A stretch of DNA of 64,000 nt, from contig NC_135241.1 of NCBI RefSeq assembly GCF_947623445.1, positions 23,376,501 through 23,440,500 of the forward strand. The letters run 5' to 3'. Numbering within the stretch: the first letter of the stretch is position 1; every line of letters begins with the position of its first letter. Below are positions 34,515-54,897 of the stretch, piece by piece. The position numbers and the translations under genes were made by a program. The DNA is from Clavelina lepadiformis (lineage: Eukaryota; Chordata; Ascidiacea; Aplousobranchia; Clavelinidae). The notes under the pieces are model-generated. The model did not search any database and was not told where the DNA came from. It saw only the letters and a program-made list of their open reading frames with translations.

Positions 34515-36452
34515 CTAAAATAGAGTTAGTTAAACATACATAAGTATAAGGTATCATTATAAATATTAGATCTACTGACAATAAATAAAATATTGGCATG
34601 CTGTGTAACATAACTGGTAGTCCCTTAATCTCAAACAACTTCCATAATTAAAAAAGTTCCTTTCCATAAGTCAAATCATTCTTAAAAATCGTGCAAAATT
34701 AACCACAAAATATGTACAATATAGGCTCTTGACGAGCATGCTATCATTGAAAATCAAAGCGTGCCTATGATTCATAATATATTACTTAATTTTAGTCTAT
34801 TCTTGACACTGTATATTAAGCTGTAAAATAAATTGGGGTATCTACAGTATTATGTGGTAAAGAAATGACAACATTTACCCAACATTTTATGGCCTAAGAA
34901 CCTGTTTTCTGAAAATTGACATGCTTATTTTTTACATTCTAAGAATGGATTATTTCACTTTAATCGTTTTAACTTCATTGATTCATGTGAAAAACATACA
35001 ACAAACATATTATACCAAAGTTTAACAAAACAGCCATTAACCTACATGCAGAAAAGTTAGCTATAAAAGTTAAGCTGCAAAACCTGAAATTTTTTGACGA
35101 ACATTGTTTTTCTTCCATTGTCAAAATATCAAAAAGAAAAGATGTAGACTTAAAATTTTTCCTTTATGTATTCATAATATATTATTATACCAGTTATACA
35201 TGCAACTTATTAATAAAATAAATAATATATACAACAGCAATAAAGGTATATAAATGCAAAATAAATAGTTTAATACATATATGAAGTATATATATAATCA
35301 ATAAATATATCCACTTGAATGCCACAAAAAATTGTTGAAGGATATAGTAGTTAACATTACTGTATAATTTCATTGAACTGCTCTTACAAGTTACAACATG
35401 ACATTTTCTAGTAACTAAGTATCCTAAATAGACTTTTAAACTACCTTACTGTCTTACATAATTAACTAATGGTCATTTCTATAGGATGCTTTTACTTCAA
35501 GTAAGATTATATGTAACTGACCTAAATATAAATCCATCAGTGTCAAAAATTGCTTATAAACTAATGAACTTTGACATATTGTGAGCTTTTTAGTCGAGCG
35601 GAATGGCTTCCAGCAGAGAGGTCGAATGACCAATTCATCCAAATGTCCAATTCCAATGACGAAACAAAAGCTGCCTATGACCTCAGAGAGTTAAAAGCAA
35701 CATCAAACCATCGTTCTCATTACGACTAGCCTATTGATCTTCAACTAAAAATCATGATAAATATATTTTTAAACAATGCCTTAAATAGAGCGTAAACAAA
35801 TCCATTATGTACATGTTTGCGCTTTTCAAAGATTTCTGCTCAATTTGCCTAATGAAAACAAAACGTTTTGTAATACAAAACAACCAAAACTACTTCCTAC
35901 CTACAAGAAAACGCGCGTCAAAAAACGCCCTCTAGCCTAGACTTCCTTGTTAATACTTAAATTAAGGTAAGGGGGTTAAAAACAGGAAGCACTAACGTAT
36001 TTGATTATAAATTTCGAAATATAAACCCAGTCATAGCATTTTCACTAGTCCTTCAATCGCTCAACACAATATAGAAAACATTTATGTCGCCTGTTAATCT
36101 ATTAATAATAATAGAGAAAACTTAATCTGTGAAACTCCGATGAAAAAAAGAACAGTAACAGGGGAATTTAACGCTTAAAAGGCAATGACATAATCATTAC
36201 AGCAAACTAACCAAGGCAGCTATGCAATTATGAACAAAGAAAGTAAAAACATTGCAAAAAATTGTTTCGCTTTCACAAATTGTCAAATAAAATAAAATAT
36301 TTCTATTAATAGATTTTGAACTAAAATAACCGGATTTAAACATTTTCCATTACACGTATGCACATGAAATCTACTATATTCATAAAGTAGGCTTATGTAA
36401 TATAAATTTGCTGCAAAAATTAATTTACCTATTCTCAAATTAGTTTACTTAA
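34515..36452. other. AT-rich gap upstream of the array; no gene seen
   Basis: Very AT-rich DNA with TATA/ATA microsatellite-like stretches (35205-35320). The 5' exon(s) and promoter of the minus-strand 24-34 kb gene should lie here or beyond the satellite. No convincing initiator exon could be picked out. Confidence 0.35.
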
Positions 36453-39400
36453 TACAAGCAATTACGTACAGAACGTAGCGTGCTTCTGAGGCGCCGATTA
36501 GAAATAGACATATTTACATCATCAACTTTAGGATGACCGACTTTTAAACTCTTTAATTAAATGTATTTCGATGAAATTTTATATGTTGGTAATGTATTGC
36601 CGTACAAACTTGTTGCAACAGACCGATTTATAAAATTCAAATTCGTTTAGTTAATACAAGCACTTATGTACAGAACGTAGCGTGCTTCTAAGGCGCCGTT
36701 GGAAACACTCATATTTGGCTCACCAACAATAGGTTGACCGAGCTTTAACCTTTTTATATTAAATGTATCACGATGAAACTTTGTATGTTGGTAATTTAAT
36801 GTCATATAAACTTGTTGCAACAGACCGATTTATAAAATTCAAATTCGTTTAGTTAATACAAGCACTTATGTACAATAAGTAGCGCACTTCTGAGGCGCCA
36901 TTGCAAAGAATCATATGTTTAACTCACCAACAATAGGTTGACCGAGCTTTAAACATTTTATATTAAATGTATCACAATGAAACTTTGTATGTTGGTAATT
37001 TAATGTCATATAAACTTGTTGCAACAAACTGATTTATAAAATTTAAATTCGTTTAGTTAATACAAGCACTTATGTACAGAACGTAGCGCGCTTCTAAGGC
37101 GCCGTTGGAAATACTCATATTTAACTCACCAACAATAGGTTGACCGAGCTTTAAACTTTTTCTTTAAAATGTATCACGATGAAACTTTGTATGTTGGTAA
37201 TTTAATGTCATATAAACTTGTTGCAACAGACCGATTTATAAAAGTCAAATTAGTTTAGTAATTACAAGCAATTACGTACAGAACGTAGCGTGCTTCTGAG
37301 GCGCCGATTAGAAATAGACATATTTACATCATCAACTTTAGGATGACCGACTTTCAAACTCTTTATATTAAATGTATTTCGATGAAATTTTATAATTTGG
37401 TAATGTATTGCCGTACAAACTTGTTGCAACAGACCGATTTATAAAATTTAAATTCGTTTAGTTAATACAAGCACTTATGTACAGAACGTAGCGCGCTTCT
37501 AAGGCGCCATTGCAAAGAATCATATGTTTAACTCACCAACAATAGGTTGACCGAGCTTTAAACTTTTTATATTAAATGTATCACGATGAAACTTTGTATG
37601 TTGGTAATTTAATGTCATATAAACTTGTTGCAACAGACCGATTTATAAAACTTAAATTAGTTTAGTAATTACAAGCAATTACGTACAGATCGTAGCGTGC
37701 TTCTGAAGCGCCGATTAGAAATAGACATATTTACATCATCAACTTTAGGATGACCGACTTTTAAACTCTTTATATTAAATGTATTTCGATGAAATTTTAT
37801 ATGTTGGTAATGTATTGCCGTACAAACTTGTTGCAACAGACCGATTTATAAAATTCAAATTCGTTTAGTAAATACAAGCACTTATGTACAGAACGTAGCG
37901 TGCTTCTAAGGCGCCGTTGGAAACACTCATATTTAGCTCACCAACAATAGGTTGACCAAGCTTTAACCTTTTTATATTAAATGTATCACGATGAAACTTT
38001 GTATGTTGGTAATTTAATGTCATAAAAACTTGTTGCAACAGAACGATTTATAAAATTCAAATTCGTTTAGTTAATACAAGCACTTATGTACAGTAAGTAG
38101 CGCACTTCTGAGGCGCCATTGCAAAGAATCATATGTTTAACTCACCAACAATAGGTTGACCGAGCTTTAACCTTTTTATATTAAATGTATCACGATGAAA
38201 CTTTGTATGTTGGTAATTTAATGTCATATAAACTTGTTGCAACAAACTGATTTATAAAATTCAAATTCGTTTAGTTAATACAAGCACTTATGTACAGAAC
38301 GTAGCGTGCTTCTAAGGCGCCGTTGGAAATACTCATATTTAACTCACCAACAATAGGTTGACCGAGCTTTAACCTTTTTATATTAAATGTATCACCATGA
38401 AACTTTGTATGTTGGTAATTTAATGTCATATAAACTTGTAGCAACAGACCGATTTATAAAATTCAAATTCGTTTAGTTAATACAAGCACTTATGTACAGA
38501 ACGTAGCGCACTTCTGAGGCGCCATTGCAAAGAATCATATGTTTAACTCACCAACAATAGGTTGACCGAGCTTTAAACTTTTTGTATAAAATGTATCACG
38601 ATGAAACTTTGTATGTTGGTAATTTAATGTCATATAAACTTGTTGCAACAAACCGATTTATAAAATTCAAATTTGTTTAGTTAATACAAGCACTTATGTA
38701 CAGAACGTAGCGCGCTTCTAAGGCGCCGTTGGAAATACTCATATTTAACTCACCAACAATAGGTTGACCGAACTTTAAACATTTTATATTAAATGTATCA
38801 CGATGAAACTTTGTATGTTGGTAATTTAATGTCATATAAACTTGTTGCAACAAACCGATTTATAAAATTCAAATTTGTTTAGTTAATACAAGCACTTATG
38901 TACAGAACGTAGCGCGCTTCTAAGGCGCCGTTGGAAATACTCATATTTAACTCACCAACAATAGGTTGACCGAGCTTTAAACTTTTTCTTTAAAATGTAT
39001 CACGATGAAACTTTATATGTTGGTAATTTAATATCATATAAACTTGTTGCAACAGACCGATTTATAAAAGTCAAATTAGTTTAGTAATTACAAGCAATTA
39101 CGTACAGAACGTAGCGTGCTTCTGAGGCGCCGATTAGAAATAGACATATTTACATCATCAACTTTAGGATGACCGACTTTCAAACTCTTTATATTAAATG
39201 TATTTCGATGAAATTTTATATTTTGGTAATGTATTGCCGTACAAACTTGTTGCAACAGACCGATTTATAAAATTTAAATTCGTTTAGTTAATACAAGCAC
39301 TTATGTACAGAACGTAGCGTGCTTCTAAGGCGCCGTTGGAAACACTCATATTTAGCTCACCAACAATAGGTTGACCGAGCTTTAACGTTTTTATATAAAA

Positions 39401-40600
39401 TGTATCACGATGAAACTTTGTATGTTGGTAATTTAATGTCATAAAAACTTGTTGCAACAGACCGATTTATAAAATTCAAATTCGTTTAGTTAATACAAGC
39501 ACTTATGTACAGAACGTAGCGCGCTTCTAAGGCGCCATTGCAAAGAATCATATGTTTAACTCACCAACAATAGGTTGACCGAGCTTTAAACTTTTTATAT
39601 TAAATGTATCACGATGAAACTTTGTATGTTGGTAATTTAATGTCATATAAACTTGTTGCAACAAACTGATTTATAAAATTCAAATTCGTTTAGTTAATAC
39701 AAGCACTTATGTACAGAACGTAGCGTGCTTCTAAGGCGCCGTTGGAAATACTCATATTTAACTCACCAACAATAGGTTGACCGAGCTTTAACCTTTTTAT
39801 ATTAAATGTATCACGATGAAACTTTGTATGTTGGTAATTTAATGTCATAAAAACTTGTTGCAACAGACCGATTTATAAAATTCAAATTCGTTTAGTTAAT
39901 ACAAGCACTTATGTACAGAACGTAGCGCGCTTCTAAGGCGCCATTGCAAAGAATCATATGTTTAACTCACCAACAATAGGTTGACCGAGCTTTAAACTTT
40001 TTATATTAAATGTATCACGATGAAACTTTGTATGTTGGTAATTTAATGTCATATAAACTTGTTGCAACAGACCGATTTATAAAACTTAAATTAGTTTAGT
40101 AATTACAAGCACTTATGTACAGATCGTAGCGTGCTTCTGAGGCGCCGATTAGAAATAGACATATTTACATCATCAACTTTAGGATGACCGACTTTTAAAC
40201 TCTTTATATTAAATGTATTTCGATGAAATTTTATATGTTGGTAATGTATTGCCGTACAAACTTGTTGCAACAAACTGATTTATAAAATTCAAATTCGTTT
40301 AGTTAATACAAGCACTTATGTACAGAACGTAGCGTGCTTCTAAGGCGCCGTTGGAAATACTCATATTTAACTCACCAACAATAGGTTGACCGAGCTTTAA
40401 CCTTTTTATATTAAATGTATCACGATGAAACTTTGTATGTTGGTAATTTAATGTCATATAAACTTGTTGCAACAAACTGATTTATAAAATTCAAATTCGT
40501 TTAGTTAATACAAGCACTTATGTACAGAACGTAGCGTGCTTCTAAGGCGCCGTTGGAAATACTCATATTTAACTCACCAACAATAGGTTGACCGAGCTTT
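36453..40600. repeat. satellite array, ~21 copies of a ~202-bp unit
   Basis: Each unit runs from ACAAGCACTTATGTACAG through a GGCGCC site to the next AATACAAG; unit starts are 200-205 bp apart. Three variants follow the GGCGCC: V1 'GATTAGAAATAGAC', V2 'GTTGGAAATACTC' and V3 'ATTGCAAAGAATC'. The approximate order is 1-2-3-2-1-3-1-2-3-2-3-2-2-1-2-3-2-3-1-2-2. V1 units also differ downstream (TATTTCGATG and GTATTGCCGTAC instead of TATCACGATG and TTAATGTCATA). No open reading frame spans the units. The last copy breaks off at GACCGAGCTTT. Confidence 0.95.
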
Positions 40601-41164
40601 ATCATTAACATTTTACCTTGACCATAGTCTAATACAACCCTTTTTGATCATTTTAAAGAAAGTTATGTTTTTATGTTGGATTTGTTTTCAGTAAATTGAA
40701 TTGTATTATCTTGTGTAAAAACAACATTTTAACTTGACATGAATGTTTACTAATATGAATTGCATTGCAAAAATTGTCGAAAGTGACAGAAATATATGCA
40801 AGTTTAATTTTTAAATGGATTGATACCGTACATAAAAAAGTTATTTGGAGATTTAAATTTGCTGAAATGATTACAGGTTATTGCAAATATGTTTATCCGA
40901 GTGCAGTTTTGATATTTGTCTTAATGCTTCATTTGAACAAAGCGAAACTCTTCATTGTACAAGTTTACCAAAATAGTTGAAATGACATTTAATTTTTAAA
41001 TAGATTGAAATACGACATTGCTTTTTTAACAGATTCATAACTCGAAAACATCACAGGATGTAAATTTGTGCCTCTTTAATAACGATTAAGTTATCTTAGT
41101 CGTTTGAACAGATTTTCTTTTTTTTACCTTTAATGTAGGCCTACTTTATTCTGGAAACGGAAAG

Positions 41165-41645
41165 CGGTCTTCATGAAATGTCTATGTCAGTGTGTTCCAT
41201 GAAATATTTGGAACATTTTTTGCTATAAAACTTGTTTCTGGAACAATTTTTGTTACAAAGATTGTTTCTGAAACATTCTTTGGAACAAATTTTGCGTCTG
41301 AATTTGTTTCATACTGCCATAATTTGTTCCAGAAAACTAATTATAGAGACATGATTTGTTTTCTCAGAAAAAATTGGAATAATTAAGATTTATGACAGTA
41401 GCCAAATGTGTTGAAGTTCTATTTTTTGAGTCAAATTTTGTTACATACTCGAGTTGGTAATTTGTTTCCAGAAAGTTTGGGAAAATTTTTTGTCAGAAAT
41501 TTTGTTTCTGAAACATTTTTCGGAACAAAATTTGTGCCTAAATTTGTTACATGCTGCAAAATTTTGTTCCAGGAAACAAATTTAACAAACATGTTGTTTT
41601 TTTTCAGAAAAAATCTGGAATAAAATTTATACCACTAGCCAAGTT
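41165..41645. repeat. two-copy ~240-bp tandem repeat rich in GAAACA/TGTTCC words
   Basis: The block with GTTTCTGAAACATTCTTTGGAAC (41264) recurs 240 bp later as GTTTCTGAAACATTTTTCGGAAC (41504). The neighbouring CATACTGCC and CATGCTGC words also recur at a 240-bp shift. The apparent proteins in this block are low-complexity by-products. Between the satellite and this repeat (40601-41164) no gene is seen. Confidence 0.7.
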
Positions 41646-41739
41646 TGCTCAAGTTCCATTAAAAAAATTTAATATTCAGTGTACAAGTGTTCGTTAACGC
41701 CATCTTGTGACTGCAAGAGTTTCGTAACAGATCTTTATA

Positions 41740-41990
41740 ATTTCCTAACAACTTTCGAAACAAAAATTTGTTACATTTGTGAAACAAATTTCCTGGGAAT
41801 TTAGAAGTCGGTATCAATTTTTCAAAAACAGTTTTTGTTGGAACAAAATTTGTTTTTAATTACCATTCATGAAGAGAATATCGAAACAATTTTCGGAACA
41901 AATATTGTTTCAGAAAAAATTTTTTCATTTTCGGAACAAAAATTTGTTTCATAAAACAATTTTGGGAACAAAAATTTTGTTCCAAACTAG
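41740..41990. repeat. cluster of self-complementary GAAACAAATTTTGTTCC-like motifs
   Basis: Imperfect copies of a palindrome made of GAAACAA and TTGTTCC around an A/T core occur every 20-40 bp, for example GAACAAAATTTGTTTT at 41841 and GGAACAAAAATTTGTTTC at 41934. They continue the word set of the preceding tandem repeat. The block ends at the 3' end of the ABCC5-like gene. Function is unknown; it may be hairpin-forming repeat DNA. Confidence 0.6.
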
Positions 41991-42001
41991 TATACCATGG
42001 A

Positions 42002-49884
<7,883 letters not shown>

Positions 49885-50277
49885 TTTTAAGCTTATCTGT
49901 AATTCTTCGTTTCACACAATCTGTGCGGTTCGCCTGGTGATTGACTGACGACTGACGACTGACAATCTGGCAAACGACTGACTTGACCAAACACAGCAAC
50001 CGAAGTTATCGCCATCGAGGACGGCTTTTTTCTCCTTGACCTGTGACATCTTCATGTAAACTCACTCTAAATCTTGGCGTTGCAATCAGCTGTACGCCAG
50101 TTACGGATGAGATGCCATGCGTGTCGGCAAATGTTGGCCTTGTATTCATTCCAATCGTAAAAAAAGCGTCTTTGAAATCCTATCTAAGTAGGAATGTCAA
50201 AACTTATCAACCTTTTAAGCTTTCATACTAATTAATTACACAAGTCTGCATCAATTTTGCTGAGTTACAAGTAACAG
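49885..50277. promoter_or_regulatory. 5' flank of the minus-strand ABCC5-like gene
   Basis: This flank includes a short tandem repeat GACTGACGACTGACGACTGAC near 49943-49963. No TATA box or initiator can be assigned with confidence. The promoter for the gene starting at 49884 (minus) should lie within or just beyond this interval. Confidence 0.25.
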
Positions 50278-51812
50278 GTGTTTTTGGTTAATTTGGCGGC
50301 GCTGATTCCAAAAATAACATCAGATTTTTTCTATCACGTCAATTTTTTTCACAAAACGCAATTCAATATTTTGACAGTAAGAGCAAATAAATACCATTAT
50401 TCACAATATGTAAATATGCCTCGGCGTAAAAAGCAAAAAAAATTAATAACAGCACATATCTGCATAAAGGTCACAACTCACAACACTGAAATTAATATTA
50501 TTTTATGGAAGAAGCTTTCTCTTTTTTGACTTTCGAGAATGTTTATATGTTTCCTCATCTCTCATAAGACACCAACAGTAATCGGCCATCATACTAACAT
50601 TCCACCGACCTTGATATCTTTTTTCCATGATTTTGATATCTTGGTGGAAACGTTCACCTTGTTCTTCACTGGTAGATCCTAAATTTTCTGGAAAGTAGTC
50701 CAAATGACTATGCAGAAAGTGCACTTTTACACTCATGTTGCAGCCAAGTTTTTGAAACGAGTAAAGCAAGCGGTTGACAAGTTCTTTGTAATCAGGTGAT
50801 TTGGTATTAGTATTACCCAGAAAGTTACTCACAACCTGGCTAAAAGCCACCCAACCTTCTTTTTCATCTTGATTCATGGCTTTGATAAATTTCTTGTCTT
50901 TCATTAGCGGTCTTATTTTTGGCCCATCAAATATTCCTGCTTTCAACTTTTCATTGCTCAAGGCAGGAAATTTTTGGCAAATATACCCAAAACATGCCCC
51001 ATGTTTATCCAAGCTTTTCACATATTGCTTCATTAGCCCCAGCTTAATGTGAAGAGGTGGTATTAATACTTTGCTTGGATCTACTAATGCTTGGTTAAGG
51101 ATGTTTTTTCCTCCAGGAGTAAATTCTTTTCTCTCAGGCCATTGGTCTTGTTCCCAATGTTCCGTTTTAGCTCTACTATCCCATAGACATAAACAGCATG
51201 GATACTTAGTGTAGCCACCTTGTTGGCCAAGTAGCATACCCAAAACTTTCAAGTCACCACATATTAGCCAGTTGTGCTCAAAATATTTGCATTTAGTTAT
51301 TAAGCATCTTGCAACGCGTCAGTTTTATTTTTTCTACTTCTGCAAAATATTTCTCCCAGCTGCGCACGACCCTCTCTCTCATAAGTGCGGTAAAGTTGTT
51401 AAATGGTAAGCGGAATTACGTCTTGGAGTAAAAAGAAGATTGCCGAAGTCGATATAGGCGAATTCCACTGTATCTACTTGATCTATTTGTACCCCCAGCG
51501 GACGCCCATGGTAACTATGCAAAATAAAAATTAGCTGATCAAAGATCGTGAGATTGTAGCTAAACGCAAGGTGATGGACAAAAACTAACAGCGTTTTTGG
51601 AATCAGCGCCCAGAAGTTACCTTAAAACATCGTTTAGGTCTACTGTACTTCTACAAAATTGATGTAGGCTTGTGTAAAGCTCTATGCTATATAGTAATTA
51701 TATCCTTTTACCATCAAAATATTGAATTGCATTTTTTGAAAAACATTGACGTGATAGAAAAAATTTGAGGTTATTTTTGGAATCAGCACCCCAAAAATTA
51801 ACCAGAATAAGT
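50278..51812. mobile_element. DNA transposon remnant with ~100-bp terminal inverted repeats
   Basis: The left end (50284-50380: TTTGGTTAATTT, CTGATTCCAAAAATAAC, TTTTCTATCACGTCAAT, GCAATTCAATATTTTGA) recurs as the reverse complement at about 51700-51805 with few changes. A further partial copy of the end (GGAATCAGCGCCCAGAAG) lies inside the right end at 51598-51615. The interior holds a minus-strand gene fragment of a transposon-type family. No target duplication could be settled. Confidence 0.65.
50503..51315 (-). pseudogene. transposon-encoded protein of unassigned family, 5'-truncated
   Basis: A 249-residue frame from the ATG at 51252 extends upstream without a stop to about 51315 (KCKYFEHNWLICGDLKVL), so the true N-terminus is missing. 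Recognisable conserved words are GQQGGYTKYPCCLCLWDSR, LIPPLHIKLGLMKQYVK, HFLHSHLDYFPENLG and EEQGERFHQDIK. The C-terminus is basic. I recall near-identical word patterns in many multi-copy invertebrate proteins annotated as uncharacterised. With the flanking inverted repeats this points to a DNA-transposon product. The repeated Cys-x2-Cys and the H..H..E spacing suggest a metal-dependent nuclease, but no catalytic triad can be proven here. Confidence 0.6.
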
Positions 51813-54050
51813 CCTCTTTTTGTAAAAAGCATAAAAAAATTTTTTTTTTGTAGACCAGTGTTATCCAACATAAGGTCAAGTGGATGGAAAACGCGGTGTG
51901 ACGGTGGGTCACTGTGGCAGTCGAAAGATTTTCATGTAAGATATTGAGTCACACCCAAGGTCGTGCTTTCGCAAGCAACAACATTTTTTTGTAGTAGTAT
52001 TTTTACTCCAACGTTTTGACGAGCTATATTGCCATCGAATTTTCTTGACCAAGATGAGAAATTAAAAACATCGCACATCTTCCAGGCACGACTTGATGCA
52101 GGATTTTATGCGTAGAAGAGAAACGGATCAAAAAAGAAGGATTTGTAAATAAAAGACGAGAATTGTTTACTCATTTACAAACAATTGAAGCGAACTATCG
52201 AAAGTAATTTTGCTCTTTTATGCGCATCCACGTCGGTAATGTGGACTTTACGTTTAATGCCTAGTATCTTGCGCAAGCACCTTGGAATGTGTTTAACAGG
52301 TGGGCAATCTTTACTATTGTAATCTATTGGCTACTTTAGTATCGGCAAATCTTTATGCAGCTATACTAAAAGAAGGACTTTGTTTCAAGACATTTTCCAT
52401 ACCGCAGAATATTGAAAGTTGGATTCATCATCTTTGATTGTGTTGATGCATCGTTGATGTTGACGTTGATGCTGAACTCTTTTAGCTCCAGCTCTTCCCG
52501 GTCTAATGGCTAGTCACAAAACCAAACCAGGCCATATTGCAAATTTAATAAGACTGCTTGAACATGCTAAAAATAGATCACGCATGTAGCATGATCTAGA
52601 TTCTCGATACAGTCTCGAAAGCAACGAGAAGCTGCTTGATCGCCCAACGTAGATTGTGCTTTGAACCATGCACGCCTGTTTGGAGGAAGGGCGTTATTAG
52701 CAAAGTGTACGAGATGCACAAATGTAATTTGAGCCGTGGGTTAAAAAACATTCTAAAACATTTAAGATAAAAATAATATCTCAACTGGGTGATACACAAA
52801 CCAATGGACAGTAATTAATATACGCTTCATTATAGGTGTATTTACTGTAAGGTATAGGTGTAGGCTATTTACTGTCTATACTCGTGCAAGTGTAAATAGC
52901 CATGGAACAAAAATGCTATAAAAGTGTCTAAAAGTGAATATCGTAAGATTCAGTTGACAACAGTAAGTCAGAGACATCATAAAAACATTAGAAATAAAAT
53001 ATTTTGACAGGTGTACTGCTCATATTGGCGAACTTAAACTTGTTAAACCTTTTGTATTTTATCTTGGTTTGCAGCGGCCTGGGTAGTATTTTTTAACGCC
53101 GTTAAGAGTGTTTTTTAGTTATGTCTTTTGACAAACACTTCAACTGTCGTTTGATACTTGGAATCTTGCTCTGAATAACTTCGTGTGAACGCTTCTTTTA
53201 ATACGTTCCCAGGTTGTTTTCCAGCATCTATGGTGACAAGACATTTTTATTGGAAATGCTCGCTTCTTAACCTAAACACCATTATTATTTATCCATTTCT
53301 AAATGTGCCAGCTTTAGCTATATGCATTTCCCATTATCTAAACATTGTTTTGCTAGCTGCACCTGCTACGACTCCCAGCGTTTATCATGTCGTACATCTA
53401 CTCTCATCGCTTATGTCATACGAGCTCGCACTTCTACAAGCGAACAGAGTTAGCCGAGTGAATCATTAAGATAAACATGAGTTATCTAAGTTATCTAGTT
53501 AGGCGATTGCAAATCAGTAGACATCTTATATGCGTTAGTACTAGCTATGTTCTTGATTAAACGTATTATTGTGAAAGTGTACAGCACCTGTAATATAAAC
53601 CTTTTCTTGTAAACTATTTCTATTGTAATATTAAAACCTTTCGGCCGAGAAAATGTTTAAAGTATTCCAACCATACACAGCAATAGATTCAGATAACCTA
53701 ACAATTAATTTAAGTAAAGATTCCTTTATAAGTCAAAAGAGTCTCTTGAGGTTTACCTTATTGTAACTTACTCGTGGTAAAATAGGTGCAAAATCTTGAT
53801 TTTCCACCTTAACCCCTCTTTAGGGAAGTAGTTTTAGCCTACACTGCAGTACCGGTGTGCAAAATTGTTGTGACAAACAACCTCCAGAGCACATCTTCAC
53901 AACATGCCCCCTTTCAAGAAAAACATTTGGCTTCCTCTGATGCTCCAAACTAATAATAGATAGTGGCATACTCTGCACTCTGACCTACACTCACGTTAAC
54001 TGATTTGACGGGTCGGATTTTGTTGGTGGCCTGTTGCGCATGTATGACGG
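51813..54050. other. intergenic, no gene recognised
   Basis: Open frames at 52596-52799 and 53185-53469 have no recognisable family, no splice context and ordinary AT-rich composition. No repeats with clear ends were seen. This is part of the 8.4-kb region between the two ABCC5-like start codons. Confidence 0.35.
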
Positions 54051-54057
54051 TTTGGCA

Positions 54058-54330
54058 CTTAACTATAGCTGAACAGGCTAAACCAAAAACGTAAACCGAA
54101 GTCGACTTTGCAGGGTTCAACACCTAATAGAAACAGGTAACTTGCTGCATCCCTGCAGGGCTTAGCACCTAAGTTTTGCCGACTAGGCTGAACCAAAAAC
54201 GTAAACCAAGGGTTGGCAAAACGTAAACCAAGGGTCGACTTGGCAGGTTTCAAGACCAAGTAAACATCGTGCTGCAGACATACCGGAGTCGACTGCCTCC
54301 ACTGAAGGGTTCAGGAACAAGTATAATCCG
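54058..54330. repeat. irregular short repeat (AACGTAAACC / GTCGACT words)
   Basis: AACCAAAAACGTAAACC occurs at 54078 and 54190, and AACGTAAACCAAGGGT again at about 54220. GTCGACT(T/G) recurs at 54102, 54234 and 54288. It looks like a rearranged tandem array with units of about 110 and 30 bp. No coding meaning was found. Confidence 0.5.
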
Positions 54331-54659
54331 GATTCTACTGCCTTTGGGGCAGGATTTGGAACATGACTGTAATTTGCAACAATAACGAAAAGACGAATAG
54401 CTGTATTCAGCTTATTGAATAGCTCAGCTTCTTGTGGGACACAAACCAATGAGCAACGATTGTAATTGTAACAATGTAAAAACCGCCCGTGGATAGCGTC
54501 GGCTCTCCACGCTGGGCTAAAGAAAAAAAGTAACGCACCTTACAATGTGCGTTAGCTTTTGCTCAGCTTCAATGCAATCTTGGAAACCGGTAGGAATTTA
54601 TTTAAGCAGAAACAACAATTTAAACACAAAAAGAATAGCGGTTACATTTTATTATGAGT

Positions 54660-54679
54660 TTTTTTTTTTTTTTTTTTTA
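54660..54679. repeat. poly-T run
   Basis: A run of about 20 T residues follows an AT-rich stretch. It could be the reversed poly-A tail of a retroposed sequence, but the DNA to its right shows no recognisable processed gene. Confidence 0.5.
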
Positions 54680-54897
54680 CATTTTACGGCTGCTCCACAG
54701 ACGCAAAATTTCCAACTAAATTGAGGTTAACCACAAAGCAATGCTAGTAAGTAATTTACGTACGTCATAATTGAACGAAACGCGCCTCCAACGCCACACA
54801 CTTAAACGTGGATAGGCTACAATTTAAAACGAACAATTTGAGTTATAGGTAGGGAACTAGTTTACGGCTACAATTCTACACATTTTAAACGTTTCAG

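Noticed and set aside
36453..40600. CRISPR-like array
   Set aside because: The regularly spaced repeats are whole ~202-bp satellite units without short repeat/unique spacer structure, and the window is eukaryotic.
40765..40980. 71-residue plus-strand open frame after the satellite
   Set aside because: No homology, no splice context, and AT-rich composition in which such frames occur by chance.
41192..41623. Two similar plus-strand open frames (64 and 71 residues) with FVSETFFGTxF
   Set aside because: Their resemblance comes from the 240-bp DNA tandem repeat; they are low-complexity translations of GAAACA/TTTGTT words.
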